A stretch of DNA of 64,000 nt, from positions 372,001 to 436,000 of the forward strand of contig CAVONV010000022.1 in NCBI GenBank assembly GCA_963697355.1, read 5' to 3'. Shown in pieces: positions 9,522 to 17,200 of this stretch; the stretch's first letter is position 1, and the number at the start of each line of letters is the position of its first letter. Made by a program: the position numbers and the translations under genes. This DNA is from CAVONV01 sp963697355 (lineage in GTDB: Bacteria; Acidobacteriota; Vicinamibacteria; Marinacidobacterales; DATDRI01). Below the pieces are notes generated by a model that worked only from the letters and a program-made list of their open reading frames with translations, was not told the origin of the DNA and did no database searches.

Positions 9522-10249
9522 GTTTCATTCTAGATGCTCTCAAGAAACTGGAGCGACAAAAACAAGGGGAGGGCTCGCTGGACGAAGACGGCCGGACAAC
9601 GATGCAAGGAGGTCGTCATTGGGGAGAGGAGCGGAATAGGAGACTGTATGGATGGGGAAGCGTTGGCGTTGCCCTGGCGGCGTTGATCGTTGCCGCGGTC
9701 GCCCTATATCGCTCGCAGCAATCGCCCTCTCCTCCTACGTCACCTTCGGAGCCTCAGGCGAGCACCGTCATGCCCGAATCGTCGACGCCTCCGGCGGCGG
9801 ACCGCAGCAAAACAGAGGAAGAGTCTTTGTCAACGGAGTCCAACAAAACCGAATCGCGACCAACGACCACTGTGGTTCCGCCTCGCCCTTCGAGCCAAGA
9901 GCCAAAGGCCGAAACGCCGGCTGCCGCGGCCGCGGAGGACACCGACGTCGCGGCAACTGAACCGTTGCCTCCGGCACACCCTGTCAGGCTGCTCGGGCGC
10001 AATGCAACGGATCGCGCGGTGGATGGCGCGAGCGAAAACGAAGTGGGGGCTCCGTCATCGGAAATCCCAGAGGGACTTCCGGAGCTCGTGTTGCAGGGTA
10101 CTTCCGTCGTCGAGGGAGAGCCGGTCGCCGTTGTCAATTATCAACGCCTTTTCGTGGGAGATTTCATCGAGGGCGCTCGCGTCATACGAATCTCCGATAG
10201 CCTCGTCGAGTTGGAGTTCAAGGGGAAACGCTTCAGAATCAGCTTCTAA
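9518..10249 (+). CDS. gspB: GspB-like type II secretion assembly protein
   Basis: 243 residues. It opens with MSFILDALKKLERQK, the cytoplasmic N-terminal signature of GspB/ExeB, then a single membrane segment (about 49-68), a long Pro/Ser/Thr/Glu-rich periplasmic linker, and a C-terminal GspB domain (VNYQRLFVGDFIEGARV and LVELEFKGKRFRI). It starts inside the end of gspA (ATGA overlap), indicating translational coupling. GspB is thought to pair with GspA in placing the type II secretin. The M20 gene follows four bases later, so all three may be co-transcribed. Confidence 0.88.
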   Translation: MSFILDALKKLERQKQGEGSLDEDGRTTMQGGRHWGEERNRRLYGWGSVGVALAALIVAAVALYRSQQSPSPPTSPSEPQASTVMPESSTPPAADRSKTEEESLSTESNKTESRPTTTVVPPRPSSQEPKAETPAAAAAEDTDVAATEPLPPAHPVRLLGRNATDRAVDGASENEVGAPSSEIPEGLPELVLQGTSVVEGEPVAVVNYQRLFVGDFIEGARVIRISDSLVELEFKGKRFRISF

Positions 10250-10253
10250 CGCG

Positions 10254-11393
10254 ATGACGGACAAAATGCTGCACTGGCTCGAATCCGAGCGTGACTCCAT
10301 GCTCAATCTTCTTCGCCGGATCGTGGAGTATGAATCTCCGAGTACGGACAAGGTTGCCTTGGACGGTCTGGGACGAATGCTTGCGGAGGAGCTCGAGGCG
10401 GCCGGAGCGGCTGTGCGCTTCAATCCAGCCAAGCTTCATGGAAACCACCTTCTCGCAAAAGTCGCCGGAGAGGCGACCGATGCCAACGTCCTCGTGCTTG
10501 GCCATATGGACACGGTCTGGGGGATGGGTACTCTACAGTCGATGCCGTTTCGCATCGAGGAAGGTCGAGTCCACGGACCCGGTGTTTTCGATATGAAGGC
10601 CGGGCTCGTTCAACTGGTATTCGCACTTCGAGGACTGCAACGCTTCGAGAGGCGACCGGCTGCGAATGTGCTGGTGCTCATCAATTCTGATGAGGAGGTT
10701 GGAAGTCACTCTTCCCGGGACCTCATCGAAGCCCAAGCACGTCGTTGTCGAGCCGTGCTAGTGCTCGAGCCGTCACTACCCCCGGACGGAAGAGTCAAGA
10801 CGTTTCGAAAAGGAGTGGGAGTATTCAATCTTCACGTCAAAGGTAAAGCGGCGCACGCGGGCCTCGATCCTCGTAGCGGGGTGAGTGCGATTGAAGAGTT
10901 GGCGCGACAAATCCAGGCCCTTCACCGAATGACCGATCACGAAAGAGGTACGACCGTCAACGTTGGAACCGTTCGCGGCGGCTCGAGGGTGAATGTGGTG
11001 GCAGCCGATGCTCATGCGGAGGTCGACTTGCGGGTGTCGACGCTCGCCGAAGCCAAAGTGATGGAGTCGCGGATCCTTGGCCTCGAGGCTCTTTTGGACG
11101 GAACGGAGGTCATCGTCACAGGAGGCGTCGATCGTCCCCCTCTCGAGCGGTCAGCGGGCGTGGTTTCCCTGTTCGAAAAAGCCAAAGCGGCTGCTCGAGA
11201 GCTCGGTTTTGACCTTGGCGAAGGTTCTGCCGGAGGAGGTTCTGACGGCAATATTACTGCGGCTTTGGGAGTTCCGACGTTGGACGGACTGGGTGCCGTG
11301 GGGGATGGCGCCCACGCCACCCATGAGCACGTCATCCTGGACGAGATGCCTCGGCGCGCGGCGTTACTGGCTCGATTGCTGGGGTCGATTTGA
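10254..11393 (+). CDS. M20 family metallopeptidase (glutamate carboxypeptidase-like)
   Basis: About 379 residues from the ATG at 10254; the same frame is open far upstream, but that part overlaps gspB and is not coding. Zinc-site motifs of clan MH are present: LGHMDTVW (first His and Asp), GPGVFDMKAG (bridging Asp), NSDEEVGS (catalytic and metal Glu pair) and a C-terminal GDGAHATHEH histidine. The dimerisation (lid) domain is recognisable in the middle (KGKAAHAGLDPRSG). It resembles carboxypeptidase G2, which removes C-terminal glutamate from folates and peptides; substrate here is unproven. No signal peptide, so probably cytoplasmic. Confidence 0.88.
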   Translation: MTDKMLHWLESERDSMLNLLRRIVEYESPSTDKVALDGLGRMLAEELEAAGAAVRFNPAKLHGNHLLAKVAGEATDANVLVLGHMDTVWGMGTLQSMPFRIEEGRVHGPGVFDMKAGLVQLVFALRGLQRFERRPAANVLVLINSDEEVGSHSSRDLIEAQARRCRAVLVLEPSLPPDGRVKTFRKGVGVFNLHVKGKAAHAGLDPRSGVSAIEELARQIQALHRMTDHERGTTVNVGTVRGGSRVNVVAADAHAEVDLRVSTLAEAKVMESRILGLEALLDGTEVIVTGGVDRPPLERSAGVVSLFEKAKAAARELGFDLGEGSAGGGSDGNITAALGVPTLDGLGAVGDGAHATHEHVILDEMPRRAALLARLLGSI

Positions 11394-11507
11394 TGAGGAT
11401 GAGCCGCTGGATGTCGGTCGACGTTTCTTTTGACGTTGCTTCGTTGTTCTGAATCTTCTCTTCACACTTCATCCGCTGTTGTTGACTTCTGAAACCCCCT
11501 CTGTAGA

Positions 11508-12113
11508 ATGGTTGCCTTCATGCTCGTTTTGGGTCATTTGGCCACGACTGGTGTCGCTGCAGGCTGGGTCGGCAAGAATGTCGACCTTCGGTGGGTGCTT
11601 GTCTTTGGACTTCTGGCGGACCTGTTCGACAAACCTATCGGGTTGCTCTTGTTCCGCGAAAGCTTCAACAACGGTCGCATTTACGGCCACTCACTGTTGT
11701 TCAATTTAGTCTTGACGCTTCTACTTATGGTGCTCCATAAGCCCCGCATCTATTCCCTGGCCTTATGGCTCCACCAATTCTGCGATCTCATGTGGACTCG
11801 GCCCGGGGTAGCTTTGTGGCCTTTCACGGGGCCCTTCACTTACCGTGATTTGCCATTGGAACAGTGGGTCATTGCCTCGTTGAGTCCTTACCACCTCGTA
11901 GCCGAAGTTGTTGGATTCGTCGTTGTGCTCAGTTTCGTATCTAGAAACAGATTGCTCGATCGGAAGCGTCTTTCGAGTTGGTTGCGAACGGGAAGGTTGT
12001 CGCTAAAGAGGAGTTCGACGTACCAAGGAATCAAGAGACTACCGAGAGAAGAAGTCGGAAAGGACGCGGGAAACCTTGTCTACGGAAACGGATCGGCGAC
12101 ACCATCTCGATAG
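11508..12113 (+). CDS. YdjM-like membrane protein (LexA-binding metal-dependent hydrolase family)
   Basis: 201 residues with four or five hydrophobic segments. The arrangement of conserved polar residues (GHLATTG near the N-terminus, ADLFDKP, YGHSLLFN, LHQFCDLMW) matches the YdjM/YfhO-type inner-membrane proteins annotated as putative metal-dependent hydrolases. The conserved His and Asp residues are consistent with a metal site in the membrane, but no reaction is known for the family. The basic C-terminal tail after residue 150 overlaps the next gene by 38 bases. A gap of about 115 bases separates it from the M20 gene. Confidence 0.7.
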   Translation: MVAFMLVLGHLATTGVAAGWVGKNVDLRWVLVFGLLADLFDKPIGLLLFRESFNNGRIYGHSLLFNLVLTLLLMVLHKPRIYSLALWLHQFCDLMWTRPGVALWPFTGPFTYRDLPLEQWVIASLSPYHLVAEVVGFVVVLSFVSRNRLLDRKRLSSWLRTGRLSLKRSSTYQGIKRLPREEVGKDAGNLVYGNGSATPSR

Positions 12114-12726
12114 GGCGATCTTTTTGAGCGCAGTGACGGTCCTGTGGAACATTCTGGAAGGACTCATCGCCACGGCAGCCGGAGCTATGGCCGGGTCCGT
12201 TGCTCTTATCGGATTCGGTGTGGATTCGTTCATCGAAACAGCAAGCGGGCTGGTTGTCGGCTGGCGCTTTTTCCTCGAACGGCGAGGCGGCAGTCCGGCA
12301 AGGGCCGAGATGCTCGAGAAGAAAGCGGCCAAGATTGCTGGAGCTCTTCTTCTTTGCCTCGCCGTATATATAGTCATCGACGCTGGGCGGCGTTTGGCTG
12401 GCTTCGGAAGAGAAGCTGAGAAGAGCTGGATAGGCATCATATTGACAATGGTATCGCTCGTGATCATGCCACTGCTCGGCTGGAGCAAGCTGAAGACTGC
12501 TCGAGCGTTGTCGAGCCGGGCTCTCCGAGCCGATGCCTATGAGACGATTACTTGTGCTTGGCTTTCATTGACCACTCTAGTCGGGCTTGGACTGAACGCC
12601 GCCTTGGGATGGAGCTGGGCGGATCCGCTGGCCGCTTGTGTTTTGGTGCCGCTCATCGTTCGGGAAGGACTCGAAGGATGGCGTGGCGAAGACTGTTGTG
12701 ACGACGACGAAGACTGTCGTGACTGA
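12076..12726 (+). CDS. Short cation-diffusion-facilitator-like transporter
   Basis: 216 residues from a TTG at 12076 that overlaps the preceding gene. Five or six transmembrane helices are visible. The CDF metal-site motifs are recognisable: SVALIGFGVDSFIE in helix 2 (Asp) and ALRADAYET in helix 5 (Asp; the helix-5 H-x-x-x-D becomes A-x-x-x-D). It lacks the C-terminal cytoplasmic domain of ordinary CDF proteins and instead ends in a short Cys/Asp-rich tail (CCDDDEDC) that could bind metal. Such short forms exist among Gram-positive and acidobacterial cation transporters. The transported ion cannot be told from sequence. Confidence 0.78.
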   Translation: MSTETDRRHHLDRAIFLSAVTVLWNILEGLIATAAGAMAGSVALIGFGVDSFIETASGLVVGWRFFLERRGGSPARAEMLEKKAAKIAGALLLCLAVYIVIDAGRRLAGFGREAEKSWIGIILTMVSLVIMPLLGWSKLKTARALSSRALRADAYETITCAWLSLTTLVGLGLNAALGWSWADPLAACVLVPLIVREGLEGWRGEDCCDDDEDCRD

Positions 12727-12780
12727 AACACTTCTGCTATCATTGAGTAGGATCCCAAAACATTTCAGGGTCGAGCGCGT

Positions 12781-13653
12781 ATGAAACTGATTGCATGCCC
12801 GGAATGCAAACGGCAGTGGGATGTCAGCCGCTATCGGGTGGGGCAGAGGCTTCGGTGCGTTTGCAACCACGTCGTGGTGGTTCCACGACAGCGTTCTTAC
12901 TCTCCGGAGGTGCATCATTGCGAGTCCTGCGGTGCGCCAAGAGTCCCGTCTTCCGGCGATCCTTGTAAGTACTGCGGTTCCATCCCGACAAGGGACGCGG
13001 CTAATTTGAGCCTCGTTTGTCCCTTCTGCATGCGTCGAACGGCGAAGACCAGCCGTTTTTGTTCCAGCTGCGGCAAGTCCATACAGCCCGGTGCTCTCAA
13101 CGTCAAGACCGGAAAGCTCCCTTGTCCGCGCTGCGCGAAGACCCGACTCATCAACCGAAGAGTCGGCGAGTTCATGGTTGACGAGTGCCCGTCCTGTTCT
13201 GGAATGTGGGTCGATATCGCCGCCTTTGAGCGCATCGTCAATCAGCAGGCCGAGCGTCAGGATAGGGAGTTGCGCCATGAGGGGGCGGGCGGCGGCCAGC
13301 CGGTTCGGACGAAGCTGGAACCGGAAAAGGTCGTGTATTTGAAGTGTCCGGATTGTCAACGACACATGCATCGCAGAAACTTCGCGCGAGCAAGCGGAGT
13401 CATCATTGACGAATGCAAAGAGCATGGAGTGTGGCTCGACTGCGACGAGTTGGGAAAGATCGCAGCATTTGTTGCCTCCGGCGGTTTGACCTATTCTAGG
13501 CAGCTCAAAGAAATGGACGCTCAAGCGGCGAAACCCACCGACTACGCTCCGATCCCTGCTTTGTCCCAATTCCCGGCTCTAAAAAGCTCGACAGGCCAAG
13601 CTCAGACGCCACTGGGGTCAGTGCTCGAGATCATTTGTGGATTGTTGAGCTGA
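12781..13653 (+). CDS. Multi-zinc-ribbon protein with two zf-TFIIB domains
   Basis: 290 residues with at least five cysteine-knuckle pairs. In order: CPECKRQW with CVCNH (residues 6-30); CESCG with CKYCG; CPFCMRR with CSSCG; then two zf-TFIIB domains, CPRC...DECPSCSGMWVD (about 120-145) and CPDC...DECKEHGVWLD (about 190-222), in the second of which one cysteine is replaced by His/Glu. No catalytic domain is visible. It is soluble and probably acts in protein or nucleic-acid binding; the role of the family is unknown. The ATG at 12781 directly follows a short AT-rich gap that may hold its promoter. Confidence 0.82.
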   Translation: MKLIACPECKRQWDVSRYRVGQRLRCVCNHVVVVPRQRSYSPEVHHCESCGAPRVPSSGDPCKYCGSIPTRDAANLSLVCPFCMRRTAKTSRFCSSCGKSIQPGALNVKTGKLPCPRCAKTRLINRRVGEFMVDECPSCSGMWVDIAAFERIVNQQAERQDRELRHEGAGGGQPVRTKLEPEKVVYLKCPDCQRHMHRRNFARASGVIIDECKEHGVWLDCDELGKIAAFVASGGLTYSRQLKEMDAQAAKPTDYAPIPALSQFPALKSSTGQAQTPLGSVLEIICGLLS

Positions 13654-13745
13654 TCCGACCCGGCTTGTTCACGACGGCTGAATAGGGTACATTTCGCAGT
13701 TCGATCGACGGTAAACACCCGCAAGGTCCCAATAGGTTGTCGCCA

Positions 13746-14150
13746 ATGGTGCGAAAGATTCAAGTCCACACGAAGAGCCAAGGTCTTCACGAGTTCACAA
13801 GAGAAGTGGAGAGCGCCGTTCGAGAGTCTGGTGTCCGAGATGGACTCTGCACGGTTTTTGTTCAACACACTTCAGCTAGTCTCACGATCCAGGAAAACGC
13901 TGATCCCTCTGCGCAGCGGGATCTAGAAAATTGGCTGAATCGACTCGTAGAAGAAGGGGATCGCCTCTACACCCATACCGCGGAGGGTCCCGATGACATG
14001 CCCGCCCATATCAAATCCGCGCTTACAGCGACATGCCTCACGATTCCAATTCAGCAGGGGAGCCTTGGGCTGGGGACGTGGCAAGGTATCTACCTTTGGG
14101 AGCACCGCCACAGCGGTGGTCGACGAAGTGTCCTCGTTCACGTGGCCTGA
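13746..14150 (+). CDS. yjbQ: YjbQ family protein (secondary thiamine-phosphate synthase type)
   Basis: About 134 residues, start at the ATG 13746 (an in-frame TTG at 13737 is possible). It matches UPF0047/YjbQ along its whole length: VFVQHTSASLTIQENADP, DDMPAHIKSALT, LGTWQGIYLWEHR. The family forms a compact trimer with a conserved His/Glu pocket. E. coli YjbQ shows weak thiamin phosphate synthase activity, but its physiological role is unsettled. It converges with the pterin dehydratase gene. A small hairpin without a T-tract (14155-14171) separates them. Confidence 0.92.
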   Translation: MVRKIQVHTKSQGLHEFTREVESAVRESGVRDGLCTVFVQHTSASLTIQENADPSAQRDLENWLNRLVEEGDRLYTHTAEGPDDMPAHIKSALTATCLTIPIQQGSLGLGTWQGIYLWEHRHSGGRRSVLVHVA

Positions 14151-14170
14151 AGGCGCCTGTTCGTCACAGG

Positions 14171-14503
14171 CTACTCTAGCGCGTTGACCTTGGCTGCAAA
14201 TACGAAGTCGGCTTCACTCAAACCGTTGATTCTGTGGGTCCACAAGGTCAGCTTAACCTTGCCCCAGGCTAGATAGATGTCGGGATGATGACCTTGCTGT
14301 TCCGCTAGCTCACCGACTCTCATGGTGTAGTCGAGGGCCTGGCGGAAATCCGGGAACGTGGCCTGCATTTCCAAATGGTGTCCGTCGACGACTTCCCACT
14401 TTCCGCCTAGTTTTTCATGCAGATTCTTTATGAGTGCTGCAGTGAGAGGAGGTACGCCCTTCTCGCAGGGCACGCAGTCCATTTTGGCCAGTTCATTCGT
14501 CAC
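14171..14503 (-). CDS. phhB: 4a-hydroxytetrahydrobiopterin dehydratase (pterin-4a-carbinolamine dehydratase)
   Basis: 110 residues, the normal size. The active-site region EQQGHHPDIYLAWGKVKLTLWTH carries the His-His-Pro and the later Trp-Thr-His of PCD/DCoH. The enzyme dehydrates the 4a-carbinolamine formed by phenylalanine hydroxylase, recycling pterin. No phenylalanine hydroxylase gene is in the window, so its partner here is unknown; many bacteria use PCD for molybdopterin-related or uncharacterised work. It is transcribed away from lexA. Confidence 0.93.
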   Translation of the reverse strand: MTNELAKMDCVPCEKGVPPLTAALIKNLHEKLGGKWEVVDGHHLEMQATFPDFRQALDYTMRVGELAEQQGHHPDIYLAWGKVKLTLWTHRINGLSEADFVFAAKVNALE

Positions 14504-14604
14504 GATTGATTCCCCCGTAAGACACCTGTATTTACCTCAAGGATACCCTGTTCACCTCTGAAGCGCCAAATTTACTACAAATATTCCTTGCTTTTTCTAC
14601 TTTT

Positions 14605-14616
14605 ATTCTTAAGAAT
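14605..14616 (+). promoter_or_regulatory. Candidate LexA operator (12-bp palindrome) upstream of lexA
   Basis: ATTCTTAAGAAT is a perfect palindrome 27 bases before the lexA start. A TTGCTT at 14588-14593 could serve as -35 with a -10 overlapping the palindrome, the usual geometry for autorepression. The LexA site of this lineage is not known to me, so the assignment is by position only. Confidence 0.35.
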
Positions 14617-14642
14617 ATATAGAGAAAGTGAGGAGAACAACA

Positions 14643-15245
14643 ATGATCCTTACGAAACGTCAGAAACAGGTTCTGGACTACCTTCGAGACTCGATCGAAA
14701 AGAACGGCTATGCGCCGAGCCTAATCGAGATTTCCAGGCACTTCAATTTGAACTCCATTTCGACGATCCACAAGCATCTAATGCATTTAGAAGAAAAAGG
14801 GCTCATTCGAAGGCATTGGAATCGAGCTCGGGCTATCGAAGTCGTTTCTTCAGGACCCAATCCGGAGGCACGAGATGTGCCCTTGGCGGGGCTCATATCT
14901 GCCGGGCAGCCCATTGAAGCGGTGAGGGCAAATGAGCTAGTGGCCGTTCCCGAAGACATGATTGGCCATCGAGATGTCTACGTGCTCAAAGTCAAGGGCG
15001 AGTCGATGGTCGACGAGCAAGTGCGCGAGGGAGACTACGTCGTCGTTGAGAGTCGAGCCGAGGCGCGTAACGGGGAAATGGTGGTGGCTCTACTGGATGG
15101 GGAGAACGTGACTTTGAAAAAGTACTATCGAGAAAAGGAGGACATTAGACTCCAGCCGGCCCATCCAACCATGAAACCCATTTATGTGAAAGAAAACGAC
15201 CTGAAAATCCAAGGAGTAGTCATCGGCCTGCTTCGTAAGTACTAG
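14643..15245 (+). CDS. lexA: LexA repressor
   Basis: 200 residues from the ATG at 14643, preceded by GAGGAG. An in-frame GTG at 14628 lies within that binding site. The N-terminal winged helix contains the normal opening LTKRQKQVLDYL and recognition-helix region SISTIHKHLMHLEEKGLI. The self-cleavage site is A87-G88 (LISAGQP). The catalytic dyad is Ser121 (VKGESMV) and Lys159 (VTLKKYY). LexA represses SOS genes until RecA filaments trigger its autocleavage. Two genes follow at 22 and 27 bases on the same strand, giving a lexA - DUF3467 - Y-polymerase-like operon. Confidence 0.96.
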   Translation: MILTKRQKQVLDYLRDSIEKNGYAPSLIEISRHFNLNSISTIHKHLMHLEEKGLIRRHWNRARAIEVVSSGPNPEARDVPLAGLISAGQPIEAVRANELVAVPEDMIGHRDVYVLKVKGESMVDEQVREGDYVVVESRAEARNGEMVVALLDGENVTLKKYYREKEDIRLQPAHPTMKPIYVKENDLKIQGVVIGLLRKY

Positions 15246-15267
15246 TCGTCAGAGGTGGAGCAAAACA

Positions 15268-15588
15268 ATGGAAAAAAAGAAATCGATTAATTTTACAGTC
15301 GTTCCAGACGAAGGCGAAGCAGTAGAGCGTCACTACGCCAATTTTTGTGCAGTTAACCATACCCCTTTCGATTTCACGCTGAGTTTCTGCGAGATGAATC
15401 CGCTGTCGGAAAGGGAGATCGTCGATGCGCCGGAGGGCTCGACACAAATTGTCAAGGCCCCTGTCAAGTTCAAGGTTGTCGTCCCCGTACAGCTCATCCC
15501 TGCTCTGGCTGCGGCTCTTCAGGAGAATCTCCGTATCTATCAGGATGCCTACTCGAATGTGGGGTGGGGAAAAAGCAAAGTCCATTGA
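15268..15588 (+). CDS. DUF3467 protein in the lexA operon
   Basis: 106 residues, full length for the family. The conserved pattern is visible: HYANFCAVNHTPFDFTLSFCEM, then a beta-rich middle (KAPVKFKVVVPVQLIPAL) and a C-terminal ALQENLRIYQ helix. No catalytic motif and no membrane segment. DUF3467 has no known function. Its place between lexA and a polymerase-like gene, with gaps of only 22 and 27 bases, suggests co-transcription and therefore DNA-damage inducibility; that is inference. Confidence 0.88.
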   Translation: MEKKKSINFTVVPDEGEAVERHYANFCAVNHTPFDFTLSFCEMNPLSEREIVDAPEGSTQIVKAPVKFKVVVPVQLIPALAAALQENLRIYQDAYSNVGWGKSKVH

Positions 15589-15615
15589 ATTCCAAAGGGT
15601 TGAAGCAAGATTGAG

Positions 15616-16506
15616 ATGGCATCGCAAAAAGAAACAAGATGGGTCGTTCATCTGACCCTCGAGGATTTCTCGAAAAGGCGGGCTCGAAGCGTCGAGGAGG
15701 CTATCGGACAATCTTGTCTAGTCAACGATATCCTTGAAAAACACCAGCCCGGTTGGCAACGACCATCTGCGGACGAAGCGGTCTTGGTCACTTCTGCTCT
15801 AGCGAGAGAAGACGTCGACACACTTCTGAGCTGGATTGAGTCGCTTCGCGAGAGCATCCAGAAGACAGCTGAAATGAACGCTTCGGTTGGCGTTGCTGCG
15901 ACGCGTCTCGCGGCCCGGACGGCATCCCGCCTTGCTCGCCCGAGTGGGCTGTTACTGCTTTTGCCGGGCTACGAGAGTGGCTTTTTGGCATCAGTGTCGC
16001 TCGAAGAACTCGACGAGTTGCGGTCCGGACAGGCTGCGGCGCTACGGCAAAGGGGAATCCGAACACTAGGGGACCTATCCGAGTTGAAGCTCGGGGAGGC
16101 GAGGTCCGTGCTGGGGCCCGATGCGGTGAAGCTGATGAGCCTCGTTCGAGGTGTCGATGGTCGGGTAGACCGCATTGGGGACGGCAGAATGGAAAGAGCC
16201 GTGAGCGCTCTGTGCCGTCGCGCGGCGAAAAGGCTCTATGACGAGCGTGTCGGGGCACGCGGAGTCGAATTGTGTGTGTTGTATCGAGATGGAGTCTCGC
16301 TGGAAAGGTACACCATTATGCCGCGACCTGCCCGAGTTTTTGGAGACCTGGAGCGTTCGGCCCTGAGTCTTCTGCGCTGGTTTCCGACGCGCCGCGAACC
16401 GGTCGTGGGTCTCTCTTTGACCGCAACCGGATTGTGCCACTTGCCAGACCGACTTCCATTTAATGCGCGACCGCGAGATGTAAGGGTCAGCCTGGGAAGA
16501 ATCTAG
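15616..16506 (+). CDS. Degenerate Y-family DNA polymerase-like protein (ImuB-like, probably inactive)
   Basis: 296 residues. The match to Pol IV/Dpo4 is by order of motifs. VVHLTLEDF (10-18) aligns with the first catalytic strand (VDFDYF), but the key Asp is Thr14. SADEA (51-55) corresponds to the SIDEA motif. SVGVAATRLAARTASRLARPSG (90-111) corresponds to VGISxNKxxAKxAS...KPxG. A helix-hairpin-helix thumb (120-182) and a little-finger domain (about 195-282) follow. The fingers and part of the palm, about 60 residues, are absent between the first two motifs. The end (GLSLTATGLCHLPDRLPF) sits where a beta-clamp-binding peptide occurs in relatives. Loss of the first aspartate and the fingers argues against polymerase activity, as in ImuB. 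It is the last gene of the lexA operon. Confidence 0.75.
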   Translation: MASQKETRWVVHLTLEDFSKRRARSVEEAIGQSCLVNDILEKHQPGWQRPSADEAVLVTSALAREDVDTLLSWIESLRESIQKTAEMNASVGVAATRLAARTASRLARPSGLLLLLPGYESGFLASVSLEELDELRSGQAAALRQRGIRTLGDLSELKLGEARSVLGPDAVKLMSLVRGVDGRVDRIGDGRMERAVSALCRRAAKRLYDERVGARGVELCVLYRDGVSLERYTIMPRPARVFGDLERSALSLLRWFPTRREPVVGLSLTATGLCHLPDRLPFNARPRDVRVSLGRI

Positions 16507-16732
16507 TCCGTACTCGAGAGCTCGAGGACTCGAGAAGAGCTAGCTTCATTCCAGTGCTCAGTGCTCGGGTGCTTTCGTTTGAATCCGAACTTCGAATTGT
16601 GGGGTTTCCATTGCCGGTGGGGTACAAATACCACGGGGGAAGGGTCCACGTCGGTGTAAACATGTGCCATCATTGGTGTTACGCTCTGGGGAGTCGCTGG
16701 ATTCCAGGAATACCTTTTGCATCCTGTCCAAT

Positions 16733-17200
16733 ATGCGACGAAGCACAGAAGAGTCTGAACGACGGAAACACCCGCGAGTCTGTCCAGCAGGAAATATCAA
16801 GGTCCGCCTCTTGATCCCAGGACAAATCGAATCGGGAACGCTGGTTGATCTGAACAATGCCGGCGCCTTTGTGGCTTCCGACCTCGTCCTTGATAGGGGA
16901 GAATGTCTTCACGTGCAGCTCGATATACCCGGCGTCGAGGATGCGACGCCGCTGGAGGCTGTTGTCTCGCGGCGCAGCGAAGAGATTCAAGGCAGAACCA
17001 AGACGATTCCAGCCGGCCTTGGGCTCGTGTTCGTGGGAAGCACGGTCGAAGAGCGACAGCTTATCCAGCAAGTGGTCATGAGCATCTTGACGCTCGACCG
17101 ATTGTGTTTCGGCTATGAGCATCAGATGCGGGCAAGAGCGCTTGCCAAAATGAATCCGCGCGGAACGGACACACCCAAATCCAGCGCTCTACAGCGATAG
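16733..17200 (+). CDS. PilZ domain protein
   Basis: About 155 residues from the ATG at 16733; an in-frame GTG at 16664 would add 23 residues. The PilZ c-di-GMP-binding features are present: an N-terminal R-R-K-H-P-R (ERRKHPRV) standing in for the RxxxR motif, and DLNNAGAFV for D/NxSxxG, though Asn replaces the usual Ser. It is a single-domain protein with no membrane segment. PilZ proteins relay c-di-GMP to motility or exopolysaccharide targets; the target here is unknown. The 226 bases before it hold only CTCGAG-rich sequence with no gene. Its 3' end overlaps the converging membrane protein gene. Confidence 0.82.
   Translation: MRRSTEESERRKHPRVCPAGNIKVRLLIPGQIESGTLVDLNNAGAFVASDLVLDRGECLHVQLDIPGVEDATPLEAVVSRRSEEIQGRTKTIPAGLGLVFVGSTVEERQLIQQVVMSILTLDRLCFGYEHQMRARALAKMNPRGTDTPKSSALQR

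Noticed and set aside
9690..10253. 5' extension of the M20 frame
   Set aside because: Overlaps gspB, which has recognised N- and C-terminal motifs; the Arg/Ser-rich extension is non-coding.
12577..13569. 330-codon open frame on the minus strand
   Set aside because: It lies antisense to the zinc-ribbon gene and the CDF-like gene, whose Cys motifs are clear; its translation shows no family pattern.
14155..14171. GCCTGT-TCGTC-ACAGGC hairpin between yjbQ and phhB
   Set aside because: No T-tract on either strand and only 6 bp; too weak to call a terminator.
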